Of a DNA stretch of 64,000 bases, positions 50,649 through 58,389 are shown in pieces. A program made the position numbers and the translations under genes. Every line of letters begins with the position of its first letter. Position 1 is the stretch's first letter. The stretch lies in assembly GCF_036013645.1 (NCBI RefSeq), contig NZ_CP107869.1, forward strand, positions 9,176,001 through 9,240,000, written 5' to 3'. A model generated the notes under the pieces. That model saw only the letters and a program-made list of their open reading frames with translations, was not told where the DNA came from and ran no database searches. This stretch comes from Streptomyces sp. NBC_00490. Its GTDB lineage: Bacteria; Actinomycetota; Actinomycetes; Streptomycetales; Streptomycetaceae.

Positions 50649-53093
50649 TCACCCCAGCCTGACGGTGATCCTCTGGGTGGCACCGGCCGGCGCGGTCATG
50701 TCCCCGAAGACCAGCTGAAGCGCGGATCCCGTGGTCGCCGAAGTCACCGTGGACGGCTTCGACACCACCGCGGACACCGCCCGGTTCCAGGTGAGGGTCA
50801 GGCCCGTGTTCATCCGCTTCGGATCGCTGACGCAGATCACCGCGGTGCCGTCGCTCCGCTCGGTGATCATCACGGAGCACGGATCGCTGGCGGTGAGGCT
50901 CCCGGCCGTGCCGCCGAACCAGAAGTTGACGCCGGTGAAGCCCAGCGAGGGAACGGACACGCCCTGCTGGTCGTCGGTGTTGGCGAGGACGGTGAGCCAG
51001 GTCGTGGCGGCGGCCCGCGTCTGCGTCTGGGCGGCCGTGGCGCCCGGCATGAGGAGACAGGCGTAGGTGCCGTTCGTCGGGTCGGTGCCGTGGTCGACGT
51101 ACAGCGTCAGGTACTTGCGGTGGAGGACCGTCGTGGAGCCGCCCTTGTTTATGGCGCTCCAGGTGCCCTCGCGCGCCTCGCGCAGTGCCCGGACGGTCGC
51201 GCCGCCGGGGAAGACATAGCCGCCCATGCCGCCGAGGTGCGCCCAGGTCGCGCCGCTGAGCGTCTCGGACCACGGATAGGCGACCGGCTTGACGATGCCG
51301 TCGACGGTGAAGGCGTGGCCGCCGGCGGGGCCGAGGTTGCGGTTCTCGAGCGTCGACTCCACGGTCGTGCCGTCGGCGCACCTGATGCCGGCGCCGAGAC
51401 ACAGGATCGAGTCGTCCAGACAGAACCACGACTTCTTCGCCAGGAGCGTGGACTGAAGTCCCTTGAGGTACTGGCCGATCGCGGCCCGCTGTCCGTCCGT
51501 GGCGCCGCCCACCCAGTTCACGTCCGGCAGGGAGGCGCCCCAGTCGCCGCCGGCCGCGTCCGCGAGCACCCGGCGCGAGACGGTCGTGCCGGGCAGCCGG
51601 TACGGGTCGACGGTGGGCCAGAAGGCGTCGCTGTACTGCCCGTTGGCGTAGGTGTCGCCCCACCAGTAGAGCATTCCGGAACCGGTGTGCCAGCCGCGCA
51701 GGTTCTCGCCGTTGCCGGTCTCGTAGTGCGTGATGCGCCGGTCGGCCATGCTGATCGACGCGGCCCAGCCGGGTCTGCGGTGGGTGGCCCGCGCCATGTT
51801 GGTGAACAGGCGGTGGCCGGTCGGCTCGGCGAGCGCGGTGACGGACGTGTCGTCCAGGACGCCCTTGAGCCGGGCCAGGCTCGTCAGACCGAGTGACGGG
51901 TTGCTCATCGGCGGGCTGTAGTAGTCGCGCTGCATCCAGCCTTTGACCAGGCCGCGCCAGCGGGCGTTCTCCGTGCTGCTCGCGCCCTGTCCGAGGAGCG
52001 CGATCGACGCGAGGATCGGATGACCGCGCAGGTGATCGTCCTGCTGGATCTGCTTCGGGTCGGTCGCGGACAGGCCCCGGCTGATCGCCCGGCCGGACAC
52101 CCCGTCCATGACGAGCCCGTTGTAGAGGAAGGGCGCCCACGCGTTCTCCACGGCGTCGAACACGATCTGCCGGTTCGTGTCGGTGACCGCCCAGCTCGAC
52201 CCGGTGAGCAGCGCGAACAGCATCCCGAGGCCGCCGAGCATGACCGAACCGTACGAGCCGGTGTACGGCACGGTCGTGTGCTGGATGAACGAGCCGTCGG
52301 TGTAGAGACCGTCGCCGCCGCTCACGTACGGGAAGACGGGGGAGAGGGCGTCGCGGGCCAGCGCGACCTTCGCGGACGAACCGCCGACGATGCCGCGCAG
52401 CGCCAGCACCCGGCACAGGTCGACGCGGTTGGCCCCGGTGCTGGTGCCCGTGTAGCTCGCGACTGCCGAGTCGGGCACGAAGTGGTCCACGGCGGCGACG
52501 TAGTCGGCGATCTGTGCCGCCGACAGCTGGTCGTACATCAGCACGCACACGTCGAGCAGGGCCTGCGGTGCGCCGATCTGCCAGCTGTACCAGTTGCCGT
52601 AGCGGGGCCGGCCCGCGTTGTAGACCTCGGCGTGCAGGTGGTCGAGGCCGGTGAGAACGGCGGTCCTCAGCGTCGTGTCGCCGGTCAGCCCGGTGCCTTG
52701 CTGGCGGTACGCCTGCGCGAGCGTGCTCAGGCGGTTGTAGCTCGCGTTCATGTTGCCCGAGTAGCCGTACGACTCCTGGTCGGTGTCGGGTTCCGGATCC
52801 GCGTACACCAGATCCGGCCACAGTGAACCGGACGCTGGCGCCATGGAGGACTGCAACTGGGCCGCGGTGGAGCCCAGTTCGGTGAGCCGGCTCCGGAACG
52901 GCTCGGCGGTGGGACTGAACCCCTCACCGAGGAGCAGGGTGCGCCACCTCGCCCGCAGCGCCGTGAACTCGTCGGCCTCCGCGCTCCGGAGGACGGACGC
53001 GGGGGCTGCGCTCGACTGTGCCGGGAGCCCGACAGCGACAGCGGTACCGGTGCTTGCGGCCAGGAAGCCGCGGCGTGACCAACGAGTCGTCAT
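50649..53093 (-). CDS. Secreted polysaccharide lyase family 8 (hyaluronate/chondroitin/xanthan lyase-like)
   Basis: This 814-residue exported enzyme has a twin-arginine signal (TRWSRRGFLAAS). It has an alpha-helical barrel with the catalytic residues of PL8: the asparagine and tryptophans in NWYSWQIGAPQALL, the histidine and tyrosine in IQHTTVPYTGSYG, and the arginine in SGRAISR. Beta-sandwich domains follow. PL8 enzymes cleave acidic polysaccharides by elimination, giving unsaturated oligosaccharides. The import and catabolic genes just upstream and a shared upstream motif support a common role. The exact polymer (hyaluronan, chondroitin, xanthan) cannot be told. ATG 53093 gives a typical Tat leader. 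Confidence 0.9.
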   Translation of the reverse strand: MTTRWSRRGFLAASTGTAVAVGLPAQSSAAPASVLRSAEADEFTALRARWRTLLLGEGFSPTAEPFRSRLTELGSTAAQLQSSMAPASGSLWPDLVYADPEPDTDQESYGYSGNMNASYNRLSTLAQAYRQQGTGLTGDTTLRTAVLTGLDHLHAEVYNAGRPRYGNWYSWQIGAPQALLDVCVLMYDQLSAAQIADYVAAVDHFVPDSAVASYTGTSTGANRVDLCRVLALRGIVGGSSAKVALARDALSPVFPYVSGGDGLYTDGSFIQHTTVPYTGSYGSVMLGGLGMLFALLTGSSWAVTDTNRQIVFDAVENAWAPFLYNGLVMDGVSGRAISRGLSATDPKQIQQDDHLRGHPILASIALLGQGASSTENARWRGLVKGWMQRDYYSPPMSNPSLGLTSLARLKGVLDDTSVTALAEPTGHRLFTNMARATHRRPGWAASISMADRRITHYETGNGENLRGWHTGSGMLYWWGDTYANGQYSDAFWPTVDPYRLPGTTVSRRVLADAAGGDWGASLPDVNWVGGATDGQRAAIGQYLKGLQSTLLAKKSWFCLDDSILCLGAGIRCADGTTVESTLENRNLGPAGGHAFTVDGIVKPVAYPWSETLSGATWAHLGGMGGYVFPGGATVRALREAREGTWSAINKGGSTTVLHRKYLTLYVDHGTDPTNGTYACLLMPGATAAQTQTRAAATTWLTVLANTDDQQGVSVPSLGFTGVNFWFGGTAGSLTASDPCSVMITERSDGTAVICVSDPKRMNTGLTLTWNRAVSAVVSKPSTVTSATTGSALQLVFGDMTAPAGATQRITVRLG

Positions 53094-53110
53094 GACGGCG
53101 GTTTCTAGCA

Positions 53111-53165
53111 CGCCATCGATCAAACGCTCAATAGCTCACACCAAGGTGAGCGTATCGATCGTTTG
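53111..53165 (-). promoter_or_regulatory. Promoter/operator region of the polysaccharide lyase gene
   Basis: The plus strand reads CATCGATCAAACGCTCAA, then GCTCAC, five bases and GTGAGC as an inverted repeat, then GAGCGTATCGATCGTTTG. These GATCGAT and GAGCG elements resemble those before the regulator and import genes, so the DeoR/LacI-type regulator probably acts here. Confidence 0.5.
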
Positions 53166-53263
53166 TCAGTGGGTGAATCCGCTGAACTCGCCGGGCCGTG
53201 GCCGCGTATCACTTCGCGAGGGGACGGACCCGCCCCCTGGGTACGGGACGGAAGGAGAGCGAG

Positions 53264-53899
53264 ATGCCGACACCCCCCGAGCGCGGCCAGCCGCAGGACC
53301 CCCTGCCCCTGGAACCGATCCGGGTGCTGCGCCCCCGTCGCACCGATGCCCTGGCGGAACTCTTCAGGGAACCACCGCCGCAGGGGAGCACCCGCTACGA
53401 GTCGGTGGTGATGCCCCGACGGCTGTCCGGCACCGAGGACGAGACACAGGAACTGCCGCCCGTCCCCGCCCGCGACGGCGCCCGCCCCTTCGGCTTCGGC
53501 CCCGGCCTGCGGCGCGCCGCGATCGCGGTCGGCGTGAGCGCGGCGGCACTCATCGGCTTCGGCTGCGCCCTCCTGCTGCCGGGCCGCGGCGAGGCCACCG
53601 CGGCACCCCCGCCGCCGCCCGCCGCTCCCACTCCCTCCGCCGCGACCACCCCGGCCGCCGCCGACCCCGACGGGCCCGGCACCCTGCGCGAGGGCGCCAG
53701 CGGCCCCGAGGTGACCGATCTCCAGCAACGCCTGCTGCGTATTCCGAACGTCTACGAGAACGGCTCCACCAGCGGGACCTACGACGCCGTCCTTACCGAG
53801 GCCGTGGCCCGCTTCCAGGTCTGGTACGGCATCCGGGGCGACGAGACCGGCGTGTACGGCGATGACACCCGGCTCGCACTGGAGTCCCGTACGGGCTGA
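53264..53899 (+). CDS. Membrane-anchored peptidoglycan-binding protein
   Basis: This 211-residue protein has a cytoplasmic, proline-rich N-terminal region of about 85 residues, one membrane helix (AAIAVGVSAAALIGFGCALL), a low-complexity proline and alanine linker, and a C-terminal PG_binding_1 domain (LREGASGPEVTDLQQRLLRI, then GTYDAVLTEAVARFQ). It should be a bitopic protein that touches the cell wall. ATG 53264 has GGAAGGAG upstream. A regulatory or structural wall role is likely, but no catalytic domain is present. Confidence 0.85.
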   Translation: MPTPPERGQPQDPLPLEPIRVLRPRRTDALAELFREPPPQGSTRYESVVMPRRLSGTEDETQELPPVPARDGARPFGFGPGLRRAAIAVGVSAAALIGFGCALLLPGRGEATAAPPPPPAAPTPSAATTPAAADPDGPGTLREGASGPEVTDLQQRLLRIPNVYENGSTSGTYDAVLTEAVARFQVWYGIRGDETGVYGDDTRLALESRTG

Positions 53900-53991
53900 C
53901 CCCTCGAACGGCGGGTAACAACAAGGGGAAAGAGCTCGGGACCCTGCGGCGACGGGCCTCACCATGGACGCACCCGTCCGAGCCGAAAGCC

Positions 53992-54099
53992 ATGCCGATG
54001 AGCGTCTCCCGCATCCCGGGCCTCGTACTGCCCGCCGTCTTCCTGCTGGCCCTCGTCGTGGGCGCGTTGTGGTACTGGCGGCATCGCGGCGACGAGTGA
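53992..54099 (+). CDS. Very small single-helix membrane peptide
   Basis: This 35-codon ORF reads MPMSVSRIPG, then one hydrophobic helix (LVLPAVFLLALVVGALWYW), then a short basic end RHRGDE. It lies 92 bases after the peptidoglycan-binding gene on the same strand. Such single-helix peptides occur widely in Streptomyces. The ribosome site is weak (GAAAG), so expression is uncertain. Confidence 0.45.
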   Translation: MPMSVSRIPGLVLPAVFLLALVVGALWYWRHRGDE

Positions 54100-54113
54100 A
54101 AAGGGAAGCGGTG

Positions 54114-56486
54114 CTAGAGGTCGGCCAACGGCACCCGGATGTCGACGACACACACGTCGTCCCGCCGATCACTCTCCAGCAGGTCCGCCAGCACCGACCC
54201 CAGGGAGCCGGACTCGTCGCCCTGGTGGGTCACCAGGGCCTCGGCGAGCCGCGTGAAGCCCCGGTCGATGCCCTCCGAGGGCCGCTCGACCAGACCGTCC
54301 GTGTACAGCAGCAGCCGGTCGCCCGGTTCGAGCACGCACTCGGCCTCCTGGAAGTGCGGTGCGGCGCCCGCCCCGAGGAGCATGCCGCCCGGCCGCTCCA
54401 GATAGCGGGCCTCGCCGGCGCGCAGCAGGAGCGGCGCCGGATGCCCGGCCTGTGCCCACACCAGGCGGTGCCGGTCGGGGGTGTAGCGGGCCAGGATCAT
54501 GGTGGCCGTGCCGTGGGTGTCACGGGAGTGCAGCAGCAGGGTGTTGAGCCGGGTGAGCGCACCGGTCAGCGAAGAACCCGTGATGACCATGCCCTTGGCG
54601 GTGAAGCGGAGCTGGGCCATGGTGGCGACGGCGTCGATGCCGTGTCCGGCGACGTCACCGACGACGAACAGGGCGTCGCCGTCGGGAAGTTCTATGGCGC
54701 TGAACCAGTCGCCGCCGACATGGATCCCGGACTGGGCGGGCAGATAGGCGACTTCGACCTGCAGCCCGGCCGGCTGCACGGGCCGGGTGGGCAGGGGCAG
54801 CAGGGCGTGCTGGAGCCGGGCGGCCAGCGTGCGTTCGGCGCGCAGGACGTCGTGCTGGGTCACGATCGCCTGCTCGCTCTCGACGAGGGCCAGTTCGGCG
54901 CTGCGCTGTGCGGTCAGGTCCTGGACGAAGCCGTGCACCTCGACGGGTGTGCCGTGGACGTCGGTGACCGCCTCGGCGACGAGCCGCAGATGCCGGATCC
55001 CGTCCGCGGCCCTGATCCGGAACGGCATGGCGCACGGCCGGCCCCGGTGGATGAGTTCGCCGACGGTCTGCGTCAGGGCGGGTGCGTCCTCGGGCACCGC
55101 GAGGTCGCGCAGTGCGGTCAGGCGCACCGGGCCGGCCGCGGGATCGCGGTCGAGCACGGTGTAGACCTGCGACGACCAGCTGACGTCGTGCGTGATCAGG
55201 TTCCAGTTCGCCCAGCCCAGGTTCCCCAGCCGCTGGACGTCGGCCAGCCGCTGCTCCTGCCGGTCGGAGGAGTCCTGTCGCAGCCAGCTGACGGCCAGTC
55301 CGTTGCCCAGCCGGGTGACCCGCACGCTGTAGGTGGACAACTCCGCGACGCCCGCCACGACCTCCTGTTGTGCGAACGGCGCTCCGTCGTACGGCTCTCC
55401 GGTGGCCAGCGTGTGCCGGCACCCCTCCCACAGCGGATCACCGGCGAGCGTGGGGAAGCACTCCAGCAGTCGCAGCCCGAGCAGGTCCCGCCCGGTACGG
55501 CCGAGGGCGTCGAACGTCTCCTCGGTCGCGGCCTCGATGCGGTAGTCCTCGACCTCACCGGACGGGGCACGCAGCGGGGTGAGCAGCATGGTCGAGCCCG
55601 GCAGCGCGTCGAACACGGTCTGTACGGCGTCCACGGCGGCGTCGGTGGACGGTCCCCGGCGTGGTTCGAACGCGCGCAGCCGGCCGGCGCACAGCCGCGC
55701 GACGGCGAGCAGATGCTGCCGGACGGCCGGGGTGAACTCTCCGCCGCGGGTGCGAAGGACCCCGATGCAGATGTCGGCCCGGTCCTGGGTGACCACGGGG
55801 ATCCAGGCACGGGAGAGCCAGCGTTCGGGAGGGTCTCCGATGAGCAGGTACCGCTCGCGGTCCGTCTGGAGGTCCTCCAGCCAGCGCGGCTCCCCGGTGC
55901 GCAGAGCGTCGAGCGCGGCGATCCCGCTCAGCGGCGGCACCTGACGCCACTGGGCGGCCAGGGTCTCGTCGATGCCGGCGTGCCCGACCAGTTCGAGCGC
56001 CCCGGCGGGCAGCCGGGCGAAGATCATCACCGCGTCGGACTCCGTGCCGGGCATCAGATGCTCGAGCAGGCAGCGGGCGAGATCCTGTGGGGTGCCGATG
56101 CTGACCAGGGCCCGGCCGAGGCGGCTGAGGTCGAGGGCGTCGGCGGCCGCCGGGTCCTGGAAGGAGTGGACGACGGCGTCCTGTCCCGGCGCGTCCGCGG
56201 AGGCGGCGGTCGGGTCCGGTGGGACCAGGCCGCCGAGGGTGACCCAGCACTCCTCCAGCAGCGTGTGGCGTGCCGCCTTCGCGCGCTGCACCAGCTCCTC
56301 GCCGGCGGCGTCCGGGGAGCACCCGGTCAGTGCCATCAGGGCGCCCTTGGCGCGTTCCACGACAGCCGAGGTCGCCGCCTGGTCGCGCAGCCGGTCCATC
56401 TCGGCACGCTGGCGGGCGACGATCCTGGCCAGCGCGACCGTGTCGGGGGCGCCGGACTCCGCTGGGCCGGTGGGCTCGCTCGTCAC
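54114..56486 (-). CDS. Multi-sensor SpoIIE/PP2C phosphatase with ANTAR, GAF and PAS domains
   Basis: This 790-residue protein starts with an ANTAR-like helical segment (VVERAKGALMALTGCSPDAA, about residues 40-70). A GAF domain follows (about 110-260), then PAS-type sensor regions (about 290-550; the last has RIRAADGIRHLRLVAEAVTD), then a SpoIIE-type serine phosphatase domain (VAYLPAQSGIHVGGDWFSAI and LFVVGDVAGHGIDAV are metal-site motifs). In Streptomyces such phosphatases act in partner-switching control of anti-sigma factors. GTG 56486 was chosen; an ATG at 56504 would add six residues. It is convergent with the small membrane peptide. Confidence 0.9.
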   Translation of the reverse strand: MTSEPTGPAESGAPDTVALARIVARQRAEMDRLRDQAATSAVVERAKGALMALTGCSPDAAGEELVQRAKAARHTLLEECWVTLGGLVPPDPTAASADAPGQDAVVHSFQDPAAADALDLSRLGRALVSIGTPQDLARCLLEHLMPGTESDAVMIFARLPAGALELVGHAGIDETLAAQWRQVPPLSGIAALDALRTGEPRWLEDLQTDRERYLLIGDPPERWLSRAWIPVVTQDRADICIGVLRTRGGEFTPAVRQHLLAVARLCAGRLRAFEPRRGPSTDAAVDAVQTVFDALPGSTMLLTPLRAPSGEVEDYRIEAATEETFDALGRTGRDLLGLRLLECFPTLAGDPLWEGCRHTLATGEPYDGAPFAQQEVVAGVAELSTYSVRVTRLGNGLAVSWLRQDSSDRQEQRLADVQRLGNLGWANWNLITHDVSWSSQVYTVLDRDPAAGPVRLTALRDLAVPEDAPALTQTVGELIHRGRPCAMPFRIRAADGIRHLRLVAEAVTDVHGTPVEVHGFVQDLTAQRSAELALVESEQAIVTQHDVLRAERTLAARLQHALLPLPTRPVQPAGLQVEVAYLPAQSGIHVGGDWFSAIELPDGDALFVVGDVAGHGIDAVATMAQLRFTAKGMVITGSSLTGALTRLNTLLLHSRDTHGTATMILARYTPDRHRLVWAQAGHPAPLLLRAGEARYLERPGGMLLGAGAAPHFQEAECVLEPGDRLLLYTDGLVERPSEGIDRGFTRLAEALVTHQGDESGSLGSVLADLLESDRRDDVCVVDIRVPLADL

Positions 56487-56561
56487 GCGACGAGCATCGC
56501 ACACGGAGCCCGGTGCGATCGCCGCCTTGTCAGGACCGGTTTCACTCGAAAGTGCGCCTGG

Positions 56562-56945
56562 TCAGCGTCCGGCGCTGTGCTCGACGAGAGCCTGGGAAAC
56601 CGCCCGTACGCTGCGGGCGATGTGCTGCAGCTGGAGGACCTCGGCCGCGTACAGCTTGATCGTGTGTTCGATGACCGACTCGGGCAGCCCGAGCCCCGGA
56701 AGATCGGCGCGGGCGGTCTGGAGGGCGGTGCGGGCGACCCGGATCTCCTGCTGGACCTGGATGTGCGCGTGGCGGGCCAGCAGCACGGGGTGGCGGATCA
56801 GCGCGGGGTAGCTGGCGTAGCGGGCCGGCACCAGTTCGCGCAGCCACTTCGCCGCCGAGCGCTCCCAGTCGTAGCTGCCGGGAGTCTTGACCTGGCAGGG
56901 CCAGTCCGGGCTGATGCGCGTGGTCGTCAGAGTCATGGGAGTCAT
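56562..56945 (-). CDS. Conserved-type hypothetical helical protein
   Basis: This 127-residue protein contains WPCQVKTPGSYDWERSAAKW, ELVPARYASYPALIRHPVLL and repeated amphipathic helices (HIQVQQEIRVARTALQTAR). I recall no function for this type, but similar proteins are common in actinobacteria. ATG 56945 is preceded by AAGAGA. A 300-base structured leader and an AT-rich promoter-like segment lie upstream. No function is assigned. Confidence 0.72.
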   Translation of the reverse strand: MTPMTLTTTRISPDWPCQVKTPGSYDWERSAAKWLRELVPARYASYPALIRHPVLLARHAHIQVQQEIRVARTALQTARADLPGLGLPESVIEHTIKLYAAEVLQLQHIARSVRAVSQALVEHSAGR

Positions 56946-57000
56946 GGCCGTCTCTTCCGGGTGTGCGGCGTCAGGAGGGGGTGGTCCGACGGGTATGGGC

Positions 57001-57110
57001 GGCCCCGGCCTAGGGGATGACCGGGGCCGCCGCGGGCGCTCGCCGAGGCGATGCCCGTCCGAACACCCGAGGCGCCGTCGCGGGTAGGTGGCGGCGGCTT
57101 CGGGTGTTCG
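57001..57110 (-). promoter_or_regulatory. Two strong hairpins in the leader of the small helical protein gene
   Basis: GGCCCCGG at 57001-57008 pairs with CCGGGGCC at 57021-57028. CGAACACCCGA at 57060-57070 pairs perfectly with TCGGGTGTTCG at 57100-57110. Both lie within the 450-base gene-free stretch 56946-57394, upstream of the minus-strand gene at 56945. They may form a structured 5' leader or a terminator pair. I see no known riboswitch. Confidence 0.4.
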
Positions 57111-57256
57111 CGCAGGGGCCCGGACGGCAGACGGCGCCTGCGCGGCGGATGGTGCTGCGTGCGCATGGGCGGACCGTCGGCTTTCTGCGGGCTGTTGCGA
57201 AGGGTGGGGACGGGGGTGCGGAACGCGCCCCGAGAGCGGCCGGGGGCGATCCGTGA

Positions 57257-57306
57257 GCAGTATTTATATATGCCGTCCGGTTTGCAAGACGTATGAAAAC
57301 ATTCAT
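57257..57306 (-). promoter_or_regulatory. AT-rich promoter-like segment with a small dyad
   Basis: On the minus strand, TTGCAA and AATACT are 17 bases apart, within the only AT-rich patch of this region (TATTTATATATG on the plus strand). Just upstream lies the dyad ATGAA-AACA-TTCAT (57293-57306). It could drive the gene at 56945 through a leader of about 300 bases. Confidence 0.35.
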
Positions 57307-57394
57307 GCGTGAAATGAGGCGATTGATCCCTTGGTGATCTGGTTCGTCGGGTGTGGCCGCAGCGGGCCGGGAGGGGCGTTGTCGGCCCGCCATG

Positions 57395-58318
57395 TCAGTC
57401 GCGCAGGAAGAACTGGTGCTGGTCGGAGATCTGCTCGTACTCCTCGAGCCGGGCCTGCGTCCGCTCGGGGTCCGCGTCGGTCATGGCCTGGAGCAGCGCG
57501 GCGGCCATCACCCCGGGGGCGGCGTACGAGTCGAAGACCAGGCGGGAGCCGGTGCCGGTGGCGAAGACGATGTCCGCCTCGTCGGCGACCGGGCCGAGCG
57601 CCAGGTCCGTGATGAGGGCGACACGCAGCCCCGCGCTGCGTGCGACCCGCACGGCCGTGAGCGTCTCCTGAGCGTGCCGGGGCATCGAGAACGCCAGCAC
57701 CCAGGTGCCGCCCGCCTCGCGCGACTGCAGGAGCGCGTCGTAGGCGACGCTGCCGCCCAGGGTCACCAGCCGTACGTCGGGATGGACGCGGCGTGCGGCG
57801 TAGGCGAAGTACTCCGCCAGCGACACCGAGATGCGCACTCCGAGCACGGTCAGCGGCGTCGACTGCGACAGCTTGCGGCCGAGGTCGATGAGCTGGTCGG
57901 GGTCGGCGAAGTCGCGCCGCAGGTTCTCCAGGTTCTCGATCTCGGCGTCGACCGCGGCCTGCAACTCGTTGCCGCTGTTCTCCTCGGCCGCCGCCGGACC
58001 CCCCGCCAGGGTGCCGAGGGCGATCGACTGGAGCTTCTCCCGCAGCGCGGGGTAACCGCTGAAGCCCACGGCCGCGGCGAACCGGGTCACCGAGGGCTGG
58101 CTCACGCCCACCCGCTCGGCGAGATCGGTGATCGAAAGGAAGGCCGCCTCGGTGATGTGCTCGATCAGGTACTGGGCGATACGGCGCTGCCCCGGGGAGA
58201 GCCGGGGCCGGTCGAAGAGGGCCCTGAGCTGGGAGGTCGGGGAGGCCTCGGCCTCCGGAACCGACTTGCCCGAGGTGATCGCGGATGCCTGCGCGCGTGC
58301 CTGCTGCGGCGATGGCAC
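57395..58318 (-). CDS. RpiR/MurR-type regulator with SIS domain
   Basis: This 307-residue protein has an N-terminal RpiR helix-turn-helix (ITDLAERVGVSQPSVTRFAA) and a C-terminal SIS domain for phosphosugars (TVLGVRISVSLAEYFAYAAR, VLAFSMPRHAQETLTAV, VALITDLALGPVADEADIVF). The family senses sugar phosphates such as N-acetylmuramate 6-phosphate. GTG 58318 has AAAGGAGG seven bases upstream; the earlier GTG at 58342 has no ribosome site. It ends 92 bases from the AT-rich dyad at 57293, which could be a binding site. Confidence 0.92.
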   Translation of the reverse strand: MPSPQQARAQASAITSGKSVPEAEASPTSQLRALFDRPRLSPGQRRIAQYLIEHITEAAFLSITDLAERVGVSQPSVTRFAAAVGFSGYPALREKLQSIALGTLAGGPAAAEENSGNELQAAVDAEIENLENLRRDFADPDQLIDLGRKLSQSTPLTVLGVRISVSLAEYFAYAARRVHPDVRLVTLGGSVAYDALLQSREAGGTWVLAFSMPRHAQETLTAVRVARSAGLRVALITDLALGPVADEADIVFATGTGSRLVFDSYAAPGVMAAALLQAMTDADPERTQARLEEYEQISDQHQFFLRD

Positions 58319-58389
58319 GGGTGCGCCTCCTTTGTCTTCCACAGTGCCTCAACATAGCCCACACACTGTTGTGACCAGGGGTTGTGCGG

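Noticed and set aside
53964..57020. A 1018-residue plus-strand open frame across the phosphatase and neighbouring genes
   Set aside because: It is antisense to the SpoIIE phosphatase and helical-protein genes, has no recognisable domain, and is rich in low-complexity R, G, A and P typical of shadow frames in GC-rich DNA.
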